Origin: Methanosarcinaceae archaeon UBA470
GTDB lineage: Archaea; Halobacteriota; Methanosarcinia; Methanosarcinales; Methanosarcinaceae
NCBI GenBank assembly: GCA_002508425.1
Contig: DAKU01000113.1
Span: 1-20,000 of the forward strand
Direction: 5' to 3'
Length of the DNA: 20,000 nt
Numbering within the stretch: position 1 is the stretch's first letter; each line of letters begins with the position of its first letter. Below the pieces are notes generated by a model, which saw only the letters and a program-made list of their open reading frames with translations, did no database searches and was not told the origin of the DNA. This document shows positions 13,478 to 20,000 of the stretch, one piece after another. The position numbers and the translations under genes are program-made.

Positions 13478-15724
13478 ATACTCTGCTGATACAACTTCCC
13501 TTATTCTAGCAGCTGTCTTTGGTCCAATGTTCCGAACCTTTCTTAATTCATCATATTCTGCCTTCATCACGTTCTCTACACTTCCGAAATGCTGAAGCAA
13601 ACATTTTGCTGCTTTAGGTCCAATCTCGTTTATGGCAGAGACTATGTATTCCTGCTGCTCTGATAACATCTGGGAGGCTTTTTTTCCATGAAGCTTTATC
13701 TCCCTTTGCCCATCGGATTGTTCCCTCTTTGCAAGTGTCTGAATGAACATAGCACTATCTTCTGCATCCCGCGTGTAGAATATGGATACTCCAAAGTCTA
13801 TTCCTATGGAGGATAGAGTTCCATGTATCGATTTAGGACTTATCTGACGTGCTGAGAATAAGCCATCTCCCTCTATTAACAGCACAGGTTTTTCGTAGGA
13901 ACGTGAGATATTGGATATCTGCTCGAACAAAGTGTTGTTCAACAGGGAATTCACAAGATCCTCTGTACTCTTTCTTTCGATTGCGATCCTTTCGCTGACT
14001 ACATAGTCTCCAACTTCAAGGGTCTTGACATCTATGTCCACTCCAATTTTTTCAAGCTCTCTGGCAACTTTGCTGCGAACTTCCCGGTGATCTATTACAA
14101 CTTTTATACTTTTATTCTCGAACTCAGATAATTGCTTCTGATCCTTTTCGGTCTGTGATGGAGCATATTGTTCTAAAGTGGAATTATTTGCAGGCATAAG
14201 GTCCTGCAACTCTTTCATATTGTTCTGCATCCGGCGTTCCTTGGAAAGGCTACTCCAGTAATAACTCTCGTCCCTTGTGCCTTTAGTCACTAGCACTACA
14301 ACTCTGCCAGCATGTTTTCTTGCTGTTCTACCCTTGCGTTGTATGCTCCTTATCTCGGAAGGAATGGGTTCATAAAAGACCACAAGGTCAGTTGAGGGAA
14401 TGTCCAATCCCTCCTCTGCTACAGAAGTTGCTACTAGTACGTTGTATGCGCCTTTTTTAAAATCCTCAATAATTTGTACCTGCTGCTTCTGAGTAAGACC
14501 TTTATCTTTGTATTTTGAGCTTTGTCCTACAAACCTTACAGGGCGAATATCTTCCATAGTTCCCAAAGCAGCCGTAACCATGTCCGCCGTATCTCTATAG
14601 TTTGTGAAAACTATTACTCTTGATTCCGGTTTGCCTGCTATCTGTTTGTACGTAATGTTTTTCACTAGGTCCAGTTTTGGATGTTCGCTATCTGTATCCT
14701 TTATACGGTAAATGGCCTGTCGCATGTATAGGTCTTCAGCCAGTCTTTTTGAAGCCTTGCTACCACTCTTGGAATATGCTTCGTGTTCCAACCTTTCCAT
14801 ATACTTACGCAAGGATTCTATTCCTTGTGTCTCTATGATTTCCACCGCATGACTGACTTTCATTATCTCGGCGACAACTGATATTGCTCCATATACTGAA
14901 GGGTCGGGTAGACCTCTCAGTTCTTCCTGAAGCTTTTTCTGCATTCCAAGCAGGTCTCTCTTCGTAACGAATTTATGATTATGTATGGGGAATCCAAGCT
15001 CGGTGAGTTTTGTGAATCTTTCTTCCATAACTTTTTCAAGTAGGCTTTTTATTTCAACCATGTCTTTTGGGAGTTCCATCTTTATCCATTCTACCTCTTT
15101 TTTATGGATATATGGTCGCACATCGCTGTCAGACTCTGTTTTCACAGCAACAGAGCGTATATGCAGTGCTTCACACACCTCGCTTATTTTCTCATCAGTA
15201 CTTCCTGGACTTGCGGTTATTCCCAGACAATGGGGATTGATAGCATTTTCAAAATATTTTTCTGCTATGTATGTATAAGCATAGTTGCCCACTGCTCTGT
15301 GGGCTTCATCGAACGTTATGTGGCAAACATCGTCAAGGTTAATCCGTTTTGTAAGTACATCGTTTTCGATAACCTGTGGTGTGGATACGATAAGTTTGCC
15401 AGTTTTCCAAAGCTCTGCTCTTTTCTCAGGAGCTACACTTCCAGTAAAAGTGATGACCTGCTCTTCCGGTATCTTCATTACTTTCTTGAAAAAAGCTGCA
15501 TGCTGCTCTACAAGGGGTTTTGTAGGAGATAGTACAAGGGCTCTACCTCCAAATTTTTCTATCCTGGCTGCAATGACAAGCAAAGACACTATGGTTTTTC
15601 CAAGGCCAGTGGGCAGCACTATTAATGTAGGGGAGGAAAGGGCTCGGCCTGCAAGGTCAAGCTGATATAGCCTCTGCTCAACGGTATCAGATAATATAAG
15701 GGGGTGTTTGATGTAGGTTGTCAT
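13469..15724 (-). CDS. hef: Hef-type ATP-dependent helicase/structure-specific nuclease (FANCM/XPF-like)
   Basis: Predicted 751-residue fusion of a DEAH helicase and an XPF-type nuclease that acts on stalled forks and branched DNA. Walker A is P-T-G-L-G-K-T near residue 40 and the D-E-A-H box is near 139-142. The second RecA domain ends with a Q-R-K-G-R-T-A-R motif VI. The nuclease motif E-R-K is at 583-585 followed by D in S-T-E-D, so the catalytic residues appear intact. The C-terminal tandem helix-hairpin-helix region has I-G-P-K-A-A and I-G-P-K-T-A-A. I chose ATG 15724, about 20 bases after the start predicted from a TATA box at 15763-15774. An upstream Met at 15763 lies within that TATA element. 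It lies 73 bases behind glyS but has this promoter of its own. Confidence 0.95.
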   Translation of the reverse strand: MTTYIKHPLILSDTVEQRLYQLDLAGRALSSPTLIVLPTGLGKTIVSLLVIAARIEKFGGRALVLSPTKPLVEQHAAFFKKVMKIPEEQVITFTGSVAPEKRAELWKTGKLIVSTPQVIENDVLTKRINLDDVCHITFDEAHRAVGNYAYTYIAEKYFENAINPHCLGITASPGSTDEKISEVCEALHIRSVAVKTESDSDVRPYIHKKEVEWIKMELPKDMVEIKSLLEKVMEERFTKLTELGFPIHNHKFVTKRDLLGMQKKLQEELRGLPDPSVYGAISVVAEIMKVSHAVEIIETQGIESLRKYMERLEHEAYSKSGSKASKRLAEDLYMRQAIYRIKDTDSEHPKLDLVKNITYKQIAGKPESRVIVFTNYRDTADMVTAALGTMEDIRPVRFVGQSSKYKDKGLTQKQQVQIIEDFKKGAYNVLVATSVAEEGLDIPSTDLVVFYEPIPSEIRSIQRKGRTARKHAGRVVVLVTKGTRDESYYWSSLSKERRMQNNMKELQDLMPANNSTLEQYAPSQTEKDQKQLSEFENKSIKVVIDHREVRSKVARELEKIGVDIDVKTLEVGDYVVSERIAIERKSTEDLVNSLLNNTLFEQISNISRSYEKPVLLIEGDGLFSARQISPKSIHGTLSSIGIDFGVSIFYTRDAEDSAMFIQTLAKREQSDGQREIKLHGKKASQMLSEQQEYIVSAINEIGPKAAKCLLQHFGSVENVMKAEYDELRKVRNIGPKTAARIREVVSAEYKG

Positions 15725-15762
15725 GTTACAGTCTGTTTGTCGAGTGTAACATATACAGCCCA

Positions 15763-15774
15763 TATATTTTTAAA
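15763..15774 (-). promoter_or_regulatory. TATA box of hef
   Basis: On the - strand TTTAAAAATATA lies about 45 bases before the ATG at 15724, giving a predicted transcription start near 15745 and a leader of about 20 bases. No clear Shine-Dalgarno sequence stands before the ATG. Confidence 0.5.
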
Positions 15775-15797
15775 TATCTGCAAGCGCAGTGAAAGTA

Positions 15798-17552
15798 TTA
15801 AATGCGCTTTCCTGCAGTTTCAAACTTTCTATCTGTATATACAAGCTCATAGAGCACATTATCTATCGTATCTATAGGCGCTCTCACCTGTTGCATACTA
15901 TCTCTGTCTCTTATGGTTACTGTATTGTCTTGCAATGTATCGTAGTCAACAGTGATGCAATACGGTGTGCCTATCTCATCATTACGCCTGTAGCGTCGAC
16001 CAATAGCCCCGGAGTCATCATAAGCTACAAGAAGCCCTTTATCCTTTAGTTTTATGGCTATTTCCTTTGAAGGTTCTATGAGTTCCTGTCTGGTCAGTAA
16101 CGGCAATACTGCCACTTTTACAGGCGAGACCTCTTTCTTGAACCTCAATACTATCCTTGCCTCATCTTCAGCTTCCTCTTCAGACTCTTTTGAAGGGACC
16201 ATTTCTTCATCGTAGGCGTGTTCCATAACTGAGTACAGGATCCTGTCTATACCAAATGAAGGTTCTATTACATGTGGTACTATGGTCTCTCCGCTGATCT
16301 TGATAGTCTCTTGCGCGAACTCCACCATCTCTCTTGGTACGGTAAATTCTTCTCCGGCTGCCAAGACTTTTATCTCTTCCTTTTCGAGTTCTTCGGCTGT
16401 AAGGGCTTTAAGTGCTTCAGCAACTACCTTTGCTTTGCCTTTGAACCTCGGCCCCATTTTCCCCATATTGGGTTTGACCACGAACTTTTCCACCATTTTT
16501 GGTTGTTCGTACTCTATAAAAATGGAAAGTTCTGTTTTGCTCATGTTAGCATGTGCTGAAAGGTCGTAATCCGTTCTGTCAGCGATGCCTACAACTTCCA
16601 CCCAGCCGAATCTATCGGTAAGGATCTCAGCATCCCAGCAGTCAATGGCATAATGGGCCATTTCATCTTTCCTATGCTGTCTGAATCTTAACTTGCCGGG
16701 GGCGATACCAACACGCTGAAGGAAGTGATTCACTAATGCCACTTGATATGCAAGGAACTCATGTGCAATGATGCCGTTGTCCACAGCTTCTCTTACTGTC
16801 ATTATTTCCGATTTTCCGATGTCTTGTGCTGCATCAGAATAAAGGTTAATTGCTGTATTTTCAAATCTCCGGATGTTGGGATGGCTCTTGTCTTTCGGAT
16901 CAATGAAGATCTCAGCTTCTGCCTGAGTGAACTCTCGAAGTCTTATCACTCCTTGCCTTGGTGATATCTCATTACGGTATGATTTTCCTATCTGGGTTGC
17001 ACCGAAGGGGAGTTTATCGCGGTAATACCTTGCAAGTCTGAGGAAATCTACAAACATTCCTTGAGCAGTTTCAGGTCTCATATACCCTTTTCTTCCAGTT
17101 CCAGGCCCAATCTGTGTCTTAAACATCAGATTGAATTCGTAGGTCTTTCCCAGGTCTCCTCCACATTCAGGGCATTTAACGCTATTTTTTGCGATGATAT
17201 TATCCAACTCTTCATCACTGAGGCTATCTGCATCTTCTGTTATGTGCTTTATGAGATGGTCTGCTCTGAATGCTTCACCACACTGCTTACATTCACAAAG
17301 AGGATCTGAGAATCCTCCTACGTGCCCTGATGCTACAAACACTTCCTCTATTCCTACAGTCGGGCACTCGATCTCCATAAACCCTTCCTGTATAACATAT
17401 ATCTCACGCCATATCTGTTCAATTCTGCGTTTCAGAGTGCTTCCCAAAGGTCCGTAATCATAGAATCCGGCTGTTCCTCCGTACAGCTCAAAGGAGTTCC
17501 ACAAGAATCCACGGCGTTTAGCCAATTCTATAACTTGCTCATATCTATCCAT
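15798..17552 (-). CDS. glyS: Glycyl-tRNA synthetase, archaeal/eukaryotic alpha2 type
   Basis: Predicted 584-residue class II synthetase that charges tRNA(Gly). Motif 2 is recognisable as Y-R-N-E-I-S-P-R-Q-G, with R-P-E-T-A-Q-G just before it. Motif 3 is I-E-P-S-F-G-I-D-R-I. Zinc-finger-like C-x2-C pairs (C-K-Q-C and C-P-E-C) occur within residues 85-140. The ATG at 17552 has GAGGACC six bases upstream; an in-frame TTG at 17564 stands before this site and is less likely. The gene precedes hef, with a 73-base gap. Glycine and serine metabolism genes are elsewhere in the window but not linked. Confidence 0.96.
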   Translation of the reverse strand: MDRYEQVIELAKRRGFLWNSFELYGGTAGFYDYGPLGSTLKRRIEQIWREIYVIQEGFMEIECPTVGIEEVFVASGHVGGFSDPLCECKQCGEAFRADHLIKHITEDADSLSDEELDNIIAKNSVKCPECGGDLGKTYEFNLMFKTQIGPGTGRKGYMRPETAQGMFVDFLRLARYYRDKLPFGATQIGKSYRNEISPRQGVIRLREFTQAEAEIFIDPKDKSHPNIRRFENTAINLYSDAAQDIGKSEIMTVREAVDNGIIAHEFLAYQVALVNHFLQRVGIAPGKLRFRQHRKDEMAHYAIDCWDAEILTDRFGWVEVVGIADRTDYDLSAHANMSKTELSIFIEYEQPKMVEKFVVKPNMGKMGPRFKGKAKVVAEALKALTAEELEKEEIKVLAAGEEFTVPREMVEFAQETIKISGETIVPHVIEPSFGIDRILYSVMEHAYDEEMVPSKESEEEAEDEARIVLRFKKEVSPVKVAVLPLLTRQELIEPSKEIAIKLKDKGLLVAYDDSGAIGRRYRRNDEIGTPYCITVDYDTLQDNTVTIRDRDSMQQVRAPIDTIDNVLYELVYTDRKFETAGKRI

Positions 17553-17564
17553 AATGGTCCTCAA

Positions 17565-17985
17565 AAATGATTTTTATTATATGAATGTTATTCTATGATA
17601 GGACATCGATATTCCCATTGGATTTAACATTGTCGAGGTTCTTATTGCCAACTATGAATGTCAAGTTATGGCCATGGAACAGAAATAATCGCACATAACA
17701 CTTATATTCGTGTTCACATATACAAGGAATTAGGCAAGGCCGAAAGAAGCATTTTCATATCGTACCACCACCAACAATCATTTCAATGAGTCTTTTAAAA
17801 ATCAATGGCCTTGTCTTACTCCTCTTTCTAAAAACTATTTTCTTCTAAACATGTGTTTTTATTCATATATTTCAGCTAAATTTCGATACTGTGCATATGG
17901 GCTGAAAACCCCCTTATTTCCACTGGAGAATAGAGTTTACACTAGCTGGTCTACATATTGTAAAAAAGTAAAAGTGAAATGGTTT
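17565..17985. other. Intergenic region of about 420 bases between glyS and the ADTH synthase gene
   Basis: I see no coding gene on either strand. The stretch is AT-rich. On the - strand a TATA-like CATATAATA (about 17580) could serve glyS. A long-range inverted repeat of 7 bases, CAAGGCC (17735-17741) and GGCCTTG (17806-17812), encloses 64 bases. The pairs on the outside extend it with one mismatch. It could fold as part of a small RNA or a 3'-end structure of the ADTH synthase transcript. No box C/D or other recognisable RNA signature was found. Confidence 0.4.
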
Positions 17986-18777
17986 TTATTCTCCAAGTAC
18001 TTCCTCTACTGTCATTCCATCATGAACAATTTTGGAAATATTGGATACAAGTTTTACGGGGTCCTCTGACTGGAATACATTTCTTCCAATGGCAACACCG
18101 CTGCCTCCTGCCTGCAAGGAGTCATATACCATTTGAAGCAATTGTGTCTCTGTATCCATTTGTGGGCCACCAGCTATAACTACAGGCACTGGGCACCCTT
18201 CTACTACTTCTCTAAAGGTTTCTATAGTTCCGGTATAATTCGTCTTAACAATATCTGCTCCCAGTTCAGCTCCAATACGTGCAGCATGCTTAACGAATTT
18301 TACATCATGCTCAGACGTGACCTTTGGTCCCCTTGGGTACATCATGGCAATGAGTGGCATTCCCCAATCATCACATTCTCTTGCAACGAAACCTAGGTCC
18401 TTTAACATCTGGGCTTCATCATCGGCGCCTACGTTTATGTGTACTGATACTGCATCTGCTCCGATTTTGATTGCTTCCTCGACAGTAGTTACCAATACCT
18501 TATGGTTGGGGTCAGGCCCTAGGGATGTGGAGGCAGAAAGGTGAATTATAAGTCCTATGTCTCTTCCATATCCTCTGTGGCCATATCTGGGCAATCCCAT
18601 ATGTCCAAGCACTGCATTAGCGCCTCCTTCTGCAACTTTGTTCACAGTGGTTGGGAGGTCTATTATGCCTTTGATCGGTCCTGCACCTACTCCATGGTCC
18701 ATGGGTATGATTATAGTCTTCCCCGTGTTACGGTTGAATATCCTTTCCATCCGTACGGATTTACCAATCTCGCTCAT
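17986..18777 (-). CDS. aroA': 2-amino-3,7-dideoxy-D-threo-hept-6-ulosonate (ADTH) synthase
   Basis: Predicted 263-residue class I aldolase-family enzyme. In methanogens it condenses 6-deoxy-5-ketofructose 1-phosphate with aspartate semialdehyde, the first step of the alternative route to dehydroquinate and the aromatic amino acids. The residues known from the M. jannaschii enzyme are present at equivalent positions: D27 in I-P-M-D-H-G, Y147 in M-M-Y-P-R-G, and the Schiff-base K178 in D-I-V-K-T-N. The phosphate-site A-G-G-P and A-I-G-R-N follow. The ATG at 18777 has only a weak GAAAG upstream. It lies 52 bases after dut on the same strand. The usual partner, dehydroquinate synthase II, is not in this window. 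Confidence 0.93.
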   Translation of the reverse strand: MSEIGKSVRMERIFNRNTGKTIIIPMDHGVGAGPIKGIIDLPTTVNKVAEGGANAVLGHMGLPRYGHRGYGRDIGLIIHLSASTSLGPDPNHKVLVTTVEEAIKIGADAVSVHINVGADDEAQMLKDLGFVARECDDWGMPLIAMMYPRGPKVTSEHDVKFVKHAARIGAELGADIVKTNYTGTIETFREVVEGCPVPVVIAGGPQMDTETQLLQMVYDSLQAGGSGVAIGRNVFQSEDPVKLVSNISKIVHDGMTVEEVLGE

Positions 18778-18829
18778 AACTTTCTATAATTGATTGAACA
18801 TAGATATTCTTTACGTAGCAATTATGTGC

Positions 18830-19342
18830 TTAGATGTTCTCATGCTGATATTGACCTTTATAGCCTTCTTCTACTTCTGCGTGCAGTTCGTAGAAGAGGA
18901 GCTGAATGATGCGTGCGTTCTTGCGCAGGTTGAAACCCTCTGGGTTATGCACCACTAGCATGGATTCACTTCTTCCCCTATAACCAGAGTCCCATACAGC
19001 AGTACCTATATTTACCCCACACCTAAGCATTGTGGATCGGGGTCTTGCTATGGCAGCCAGGTCTTTCGGTATGTTCACTATCTCGTTGAACATTACCTTG
19101 TAAGTTCCGGGAAGAAGGAACACCCATCCATTTTCGTCAAATTCAAGGGGTCTACTTAAAGGGAGTTTTCTGCAGGAATTGTCAAAATCAATGGCTCCAG
19201 CACCTTCCATCACTTCAACACGTTGCAATGTCATCTCAACGCTATTTGGCTGGATTTGTGATTCCATATCTATCATATTTTCCATTAGTGGTGGTTTTGA
19301 CAGTATTCTCTCTCTTAGTTCTTTTCTAGATAGAAGGGTCAT
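18830..19342 (-). CDS. dut: Archaeal dUTPase of the dCTP deaminase family
   Basis: Predicted 170-residue enzyme of the archaeal dUTPase subfamily within the dCTP-deaminase fold, which hydrolyses dUTP to dUMP and pyrophosphate and so keeps uracil out of DNA. The conserved core A-R-P-R-S-T-M-L-R-C-G-V-N-I-G and W-D-S-G-Y-R-G-R is at about 99-124, and Q-Y-Q-H-E-N-I closes the protein. It is shorter than the bifunctional DCD-DUT (about 200 residues), and the classic dCTP-deaminase catalytic stretch is not evident, so plain dUTPase is the better call. I chose ATG 19342; TTG at 19351 is in frame but has no support. The ADTH synthase gene lies 52 bases downstream. Confidence 0.87.
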   Translation of the reverse strand: MTLLSRKELRERILSKPPLMENMIDMESQIQPNSVEMTLQRVEVMEGAGAIDFDNSCRKLPLSRPLEFDENGWVFLLPGTYKVMFNEIVNIPKDLAAIARPRSTMLRCGVNIGTAVWDSGYRGRSESMLVVHNPEGFNLRKNARIIQLLFYELHAEVEEGYKGQYQHENI

Positions 19343-19433
19343 GAGGCACAATTGGTGTATTGGCTTATTATCATATCGGATGTTATTTAGAAACTCTACT
19401 TATGTTAGTACAATTACTTACTCATCTAACCAT

Positions 19434-19463
19434 TTAACTTAAATAAGTTAATGTAATATTAAC
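19434..19463. promoter_or_regulatory. Overlapping palindromes upstream of dut and the orphan gene
   Basis: TTAACTT-AAAT-AAGTTAA (19434-19451) and GTTAAT-GTAAT-ATTAAC (19447-19463) are inverted repeats that share GTTAA. They lie in the divergent gap, and the second is next to the likely TATA box (19455-19466) of the + strand gene. The AT-rich composition weakens the case, but the placement fits an operator. Confidence 0.45.
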
Positions 19464-19485
19464 ATATGGACATGAGATGGGATAT

Positions 19486-19520
19486 CTGCAATAAAGGCCA
19501 GTTCACTCTGGCCTTTGCAG
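19486..19520 (+). other. Strong bulged hairpin in the leader of the orphan gene
   Basis: CTGCA (19486-19490) pairs with TGCAG (19516-19520), and AAGGCCAG (19494-19501) pairs with CTGGCCTT (19508-19515) around a TTCACT loop. The two stems are separated by a three-base ATA bulge on one side. Its base is close to the transcription start predicted from the TATA box at about 19455-19466. The structure would thus begin the 5' leader and end about 47 bases before the ATG. No T-run follows, so it is not a typical terminator. Confidence 0.6.
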
Positions 19521-19567
19521 GTGCTCTGTTTGTGTCATATATCAAATAAACACAGGGAGATGCCATT

Positions 19568-19792
19568 ATGAACAGTACCTATCTTGTAAAGGAAGGCAAC
19601 AAGCCTGAAATCGTTTTTCGGGTGACTCTAAGTCCCGATGGGAAAACATACATGAAAGAATACGCCCTTGTTTTTCCAAAGTATAGAACCGCTGATGTTC
19701 CACGTTACGACCCAGTGGCACTTGCTGAGGTACAGGCCACGGCAAAAGCAGGTGATCTAGGGCACTGCGAGTTTATATTTGAGAATGAGTGA
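19568..19792 (+). CDS. Small conserved-looking protein of unknown function (74 residues)
   Basis: A 74-residue soluble protein that I do not recognise. It has no signal peptide, membrane helix or metal-binding motif, and one cysteine near the C-terminus. The centre carries a beta-like pattern (E-I-V-F-R-V-T-L-S-P-D-G-K), then an aromatic-rich Y-A-L-V-F-P-K-Y-R and P-R-Y-D-P, and an acidic tail F-E-N-E. The ATG is preceded by GGGAG about eight bases upstream, and the codon pattern looks coding. It stands alone, divergent from dut, with a structured leader of about 80 bases. T-rich tracts after the stop (about 19820-19855) probably end the transcript. Confidence 0.65.
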   Translation: MNSTYLVKEGNKPEIVFRVTLSPDGKTYMKEYALVFPKYRTADVPRYDPVALAEVQATAKAGDLGHCEFIFENE

Positions 19793-19798
19793 AAGTAG

Positions 19799-19857
19799 AG
19801 TACGTAATCAGTACTTAAAATTTACTTTTCTACTCATTTATCTTTTACTTTTTTTCG
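19799..19857 (+). terminator. Inverted repeat and T-rich tracts after the orphan gene
   Basis: AGTAC (19799-19803) and GTACT (19811-19815) can pair around a 7-base loop just after the stop codon. Runs of T then recur to about 19857, the usual form of archaeal termination signals. Confidence 0.45.
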
Positions 19858-19884
19858 TGTATTGGCTAGTTTATACTGTCTAGT

Positions 19885-19919
19885 AATTGTCTTATCACAA
19901 TTTACACTAGGACAATTGT
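19885..19919. repeat. Cluster of inverted repeats built on AATTGT / ACAATT
   Basis: AATTGT (19885-19890) can pair with ACAATT (19897-19902) or, as AATTGTC, with GACAATT (19911-19917). The last copy is itself within the palindrome ACAATTGT. It lies between the orphan gene and the 3' end of the tRNA gene. The AT-rich copies may be a terminator region or a binding site. Confidence 0.35.
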
Positions 19920-19950
19920 AAGCTATTTTAAAAAATCAATAGGACAACCA

Positions 19951-20000
19951 TGGGCCCGGGGAGATTCGAACTCCCGACCTCCGCCGTGTGAAGGCGACGT
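19951..20000 (-). tRNA. tRNA-Val (anticodon CAC), partial, cut by the window edge
   Basis: Read on the - strand, the visible part holds most of a tRNA: anticodon arm T-CGCC with loop TTCACAC and GGCG-G, so the anticodon is CAC (valine). A 5-base variable region follows, then the T arm GGGAG-TTCGAAT-CTCCC, the 3' acceptor strand CGGGCCC and discriminator A at 19951. The CCA end is not encoded; the next bases are TGG. The 5' acceptor strand and D arm lie beyond position 20000. A run of six T's on the - strand (19930-19935) follows and can terminate transcription. Confidence 0.93.

Noticed and set aside
17851..18069. A 72-codon + strand open frame in the gap after the ADTH synthase gene.
   Set aside because: It overlaps the end of that gene on the opposite strand, has no ribosome-binding site and a composition rich in Tyr, Phe and Cys typical of antisense frames.
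37..19877. The 12-base string CTAGTTTATACT occurs at 37-48 and again at 19866-19877, near both ends of the window.
   Set aside because: In 20 kb of AT-rich DNA several 12-base matches are expected by chance, and no longer similarity or element lies between. It is not treated as an attachment site or terminal repeat.
1..20000. Search by eye for CRISPR repeats, IS ends, phage genes and toxin-antitoxin pairs.
   Set aside because: No regularly spaced repeats, transposase motifs, phage-like genes or paired small toxin/antitoxin frames were seen. The window appears to be core chromosome.

Overview
This window is a euryarchaeal chromosome segment, almost certainly from a methylotrophic methanogen of the Methanosarcinales; the genus cannot be fixed from the sequence alone. 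The evidence is an F420-dependent methylene-tetrahydromethanopterin dehydrogenase (mtd), an O-phosphoseryl-tRNA(Cys) synthetase (SepRS), an archaeosine tRNA-guanine transglycosylase, a Hef helicase-nuclease, an archaeal ADTH synthase of the alternative shikimate route, a tRNA-Val gene without encoded CCA, TATA-box promoters, and Shine-Dalgarno sequences of the archaeal GGTGATC type. There is no IS element, prophage or CRISPR array. The region reads mainly as housekeeping chromosome.

Layout. Positions 1-4964 (+ strand): tgtA, then a three-gene cluster of a UbiA-family prenyltransferase, a divergent geranylgeranyl-reductase-like flavoprotein and a radical SAM protein, closed by a hairpin terminator. 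Positions 5011-6619 (- strand): serB followed by a long coiled-coil protein. Positions 6835-7886 (+): mtd and a possible one-helix membrane microprotein. Positions 7898-9724: a pyruvate-kinase-C-domain protein (-), divergent from a PAC2 proteasome-chaperone-like gene and a DUF473-like gene (+). Positions 9838-12840 (-): UPF0147 protein, translin-family protein, sepS, and a decayed endonuclease V remnant. Positions 12971-17552: a p27-autoantigen zinc-ribbon protein (+) convergent with hef, which lies behind glyS (both -). A 430-base gap follows. Positions 17986-19342 (-): dut and the ADTH synthase gene. Positions 19568-19792 (+): an orphan 74-residue protein with a strongly structured leader. 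The window ends inside a tRNA-Val(CAC) gene on the - strand.

How the genes work together. Several concern tRNA and translation (tgtA, sepS, glyS, tRNA-Val, possibly translin). Others serve genome maintenance and nucleotide hygiene (hef, dut, the dead nfi), amino-acid biosynthesis (serB, the ADTH synthase) and C1 metabolism (mtd). The least explained unit is the UbiA / reductase-like / radical SAM cluster. Its reductase member lacks several hallmark residues of archaeol-forming geranylgeranyl reductases, which suggests it acts on another prenylated compound. Methanophenazine is one candidate in this order, but that is inference.

Other points of note are a C-terminal HbYX-type M-Y-G on the PAC2 protein, the endonuclease V pseudogene with two compensating frameshift sites, the bulged leader hairpin before the orphan gene, a shared bidirectional TATA region at about 8531-8545, and two clear convergent terminators.
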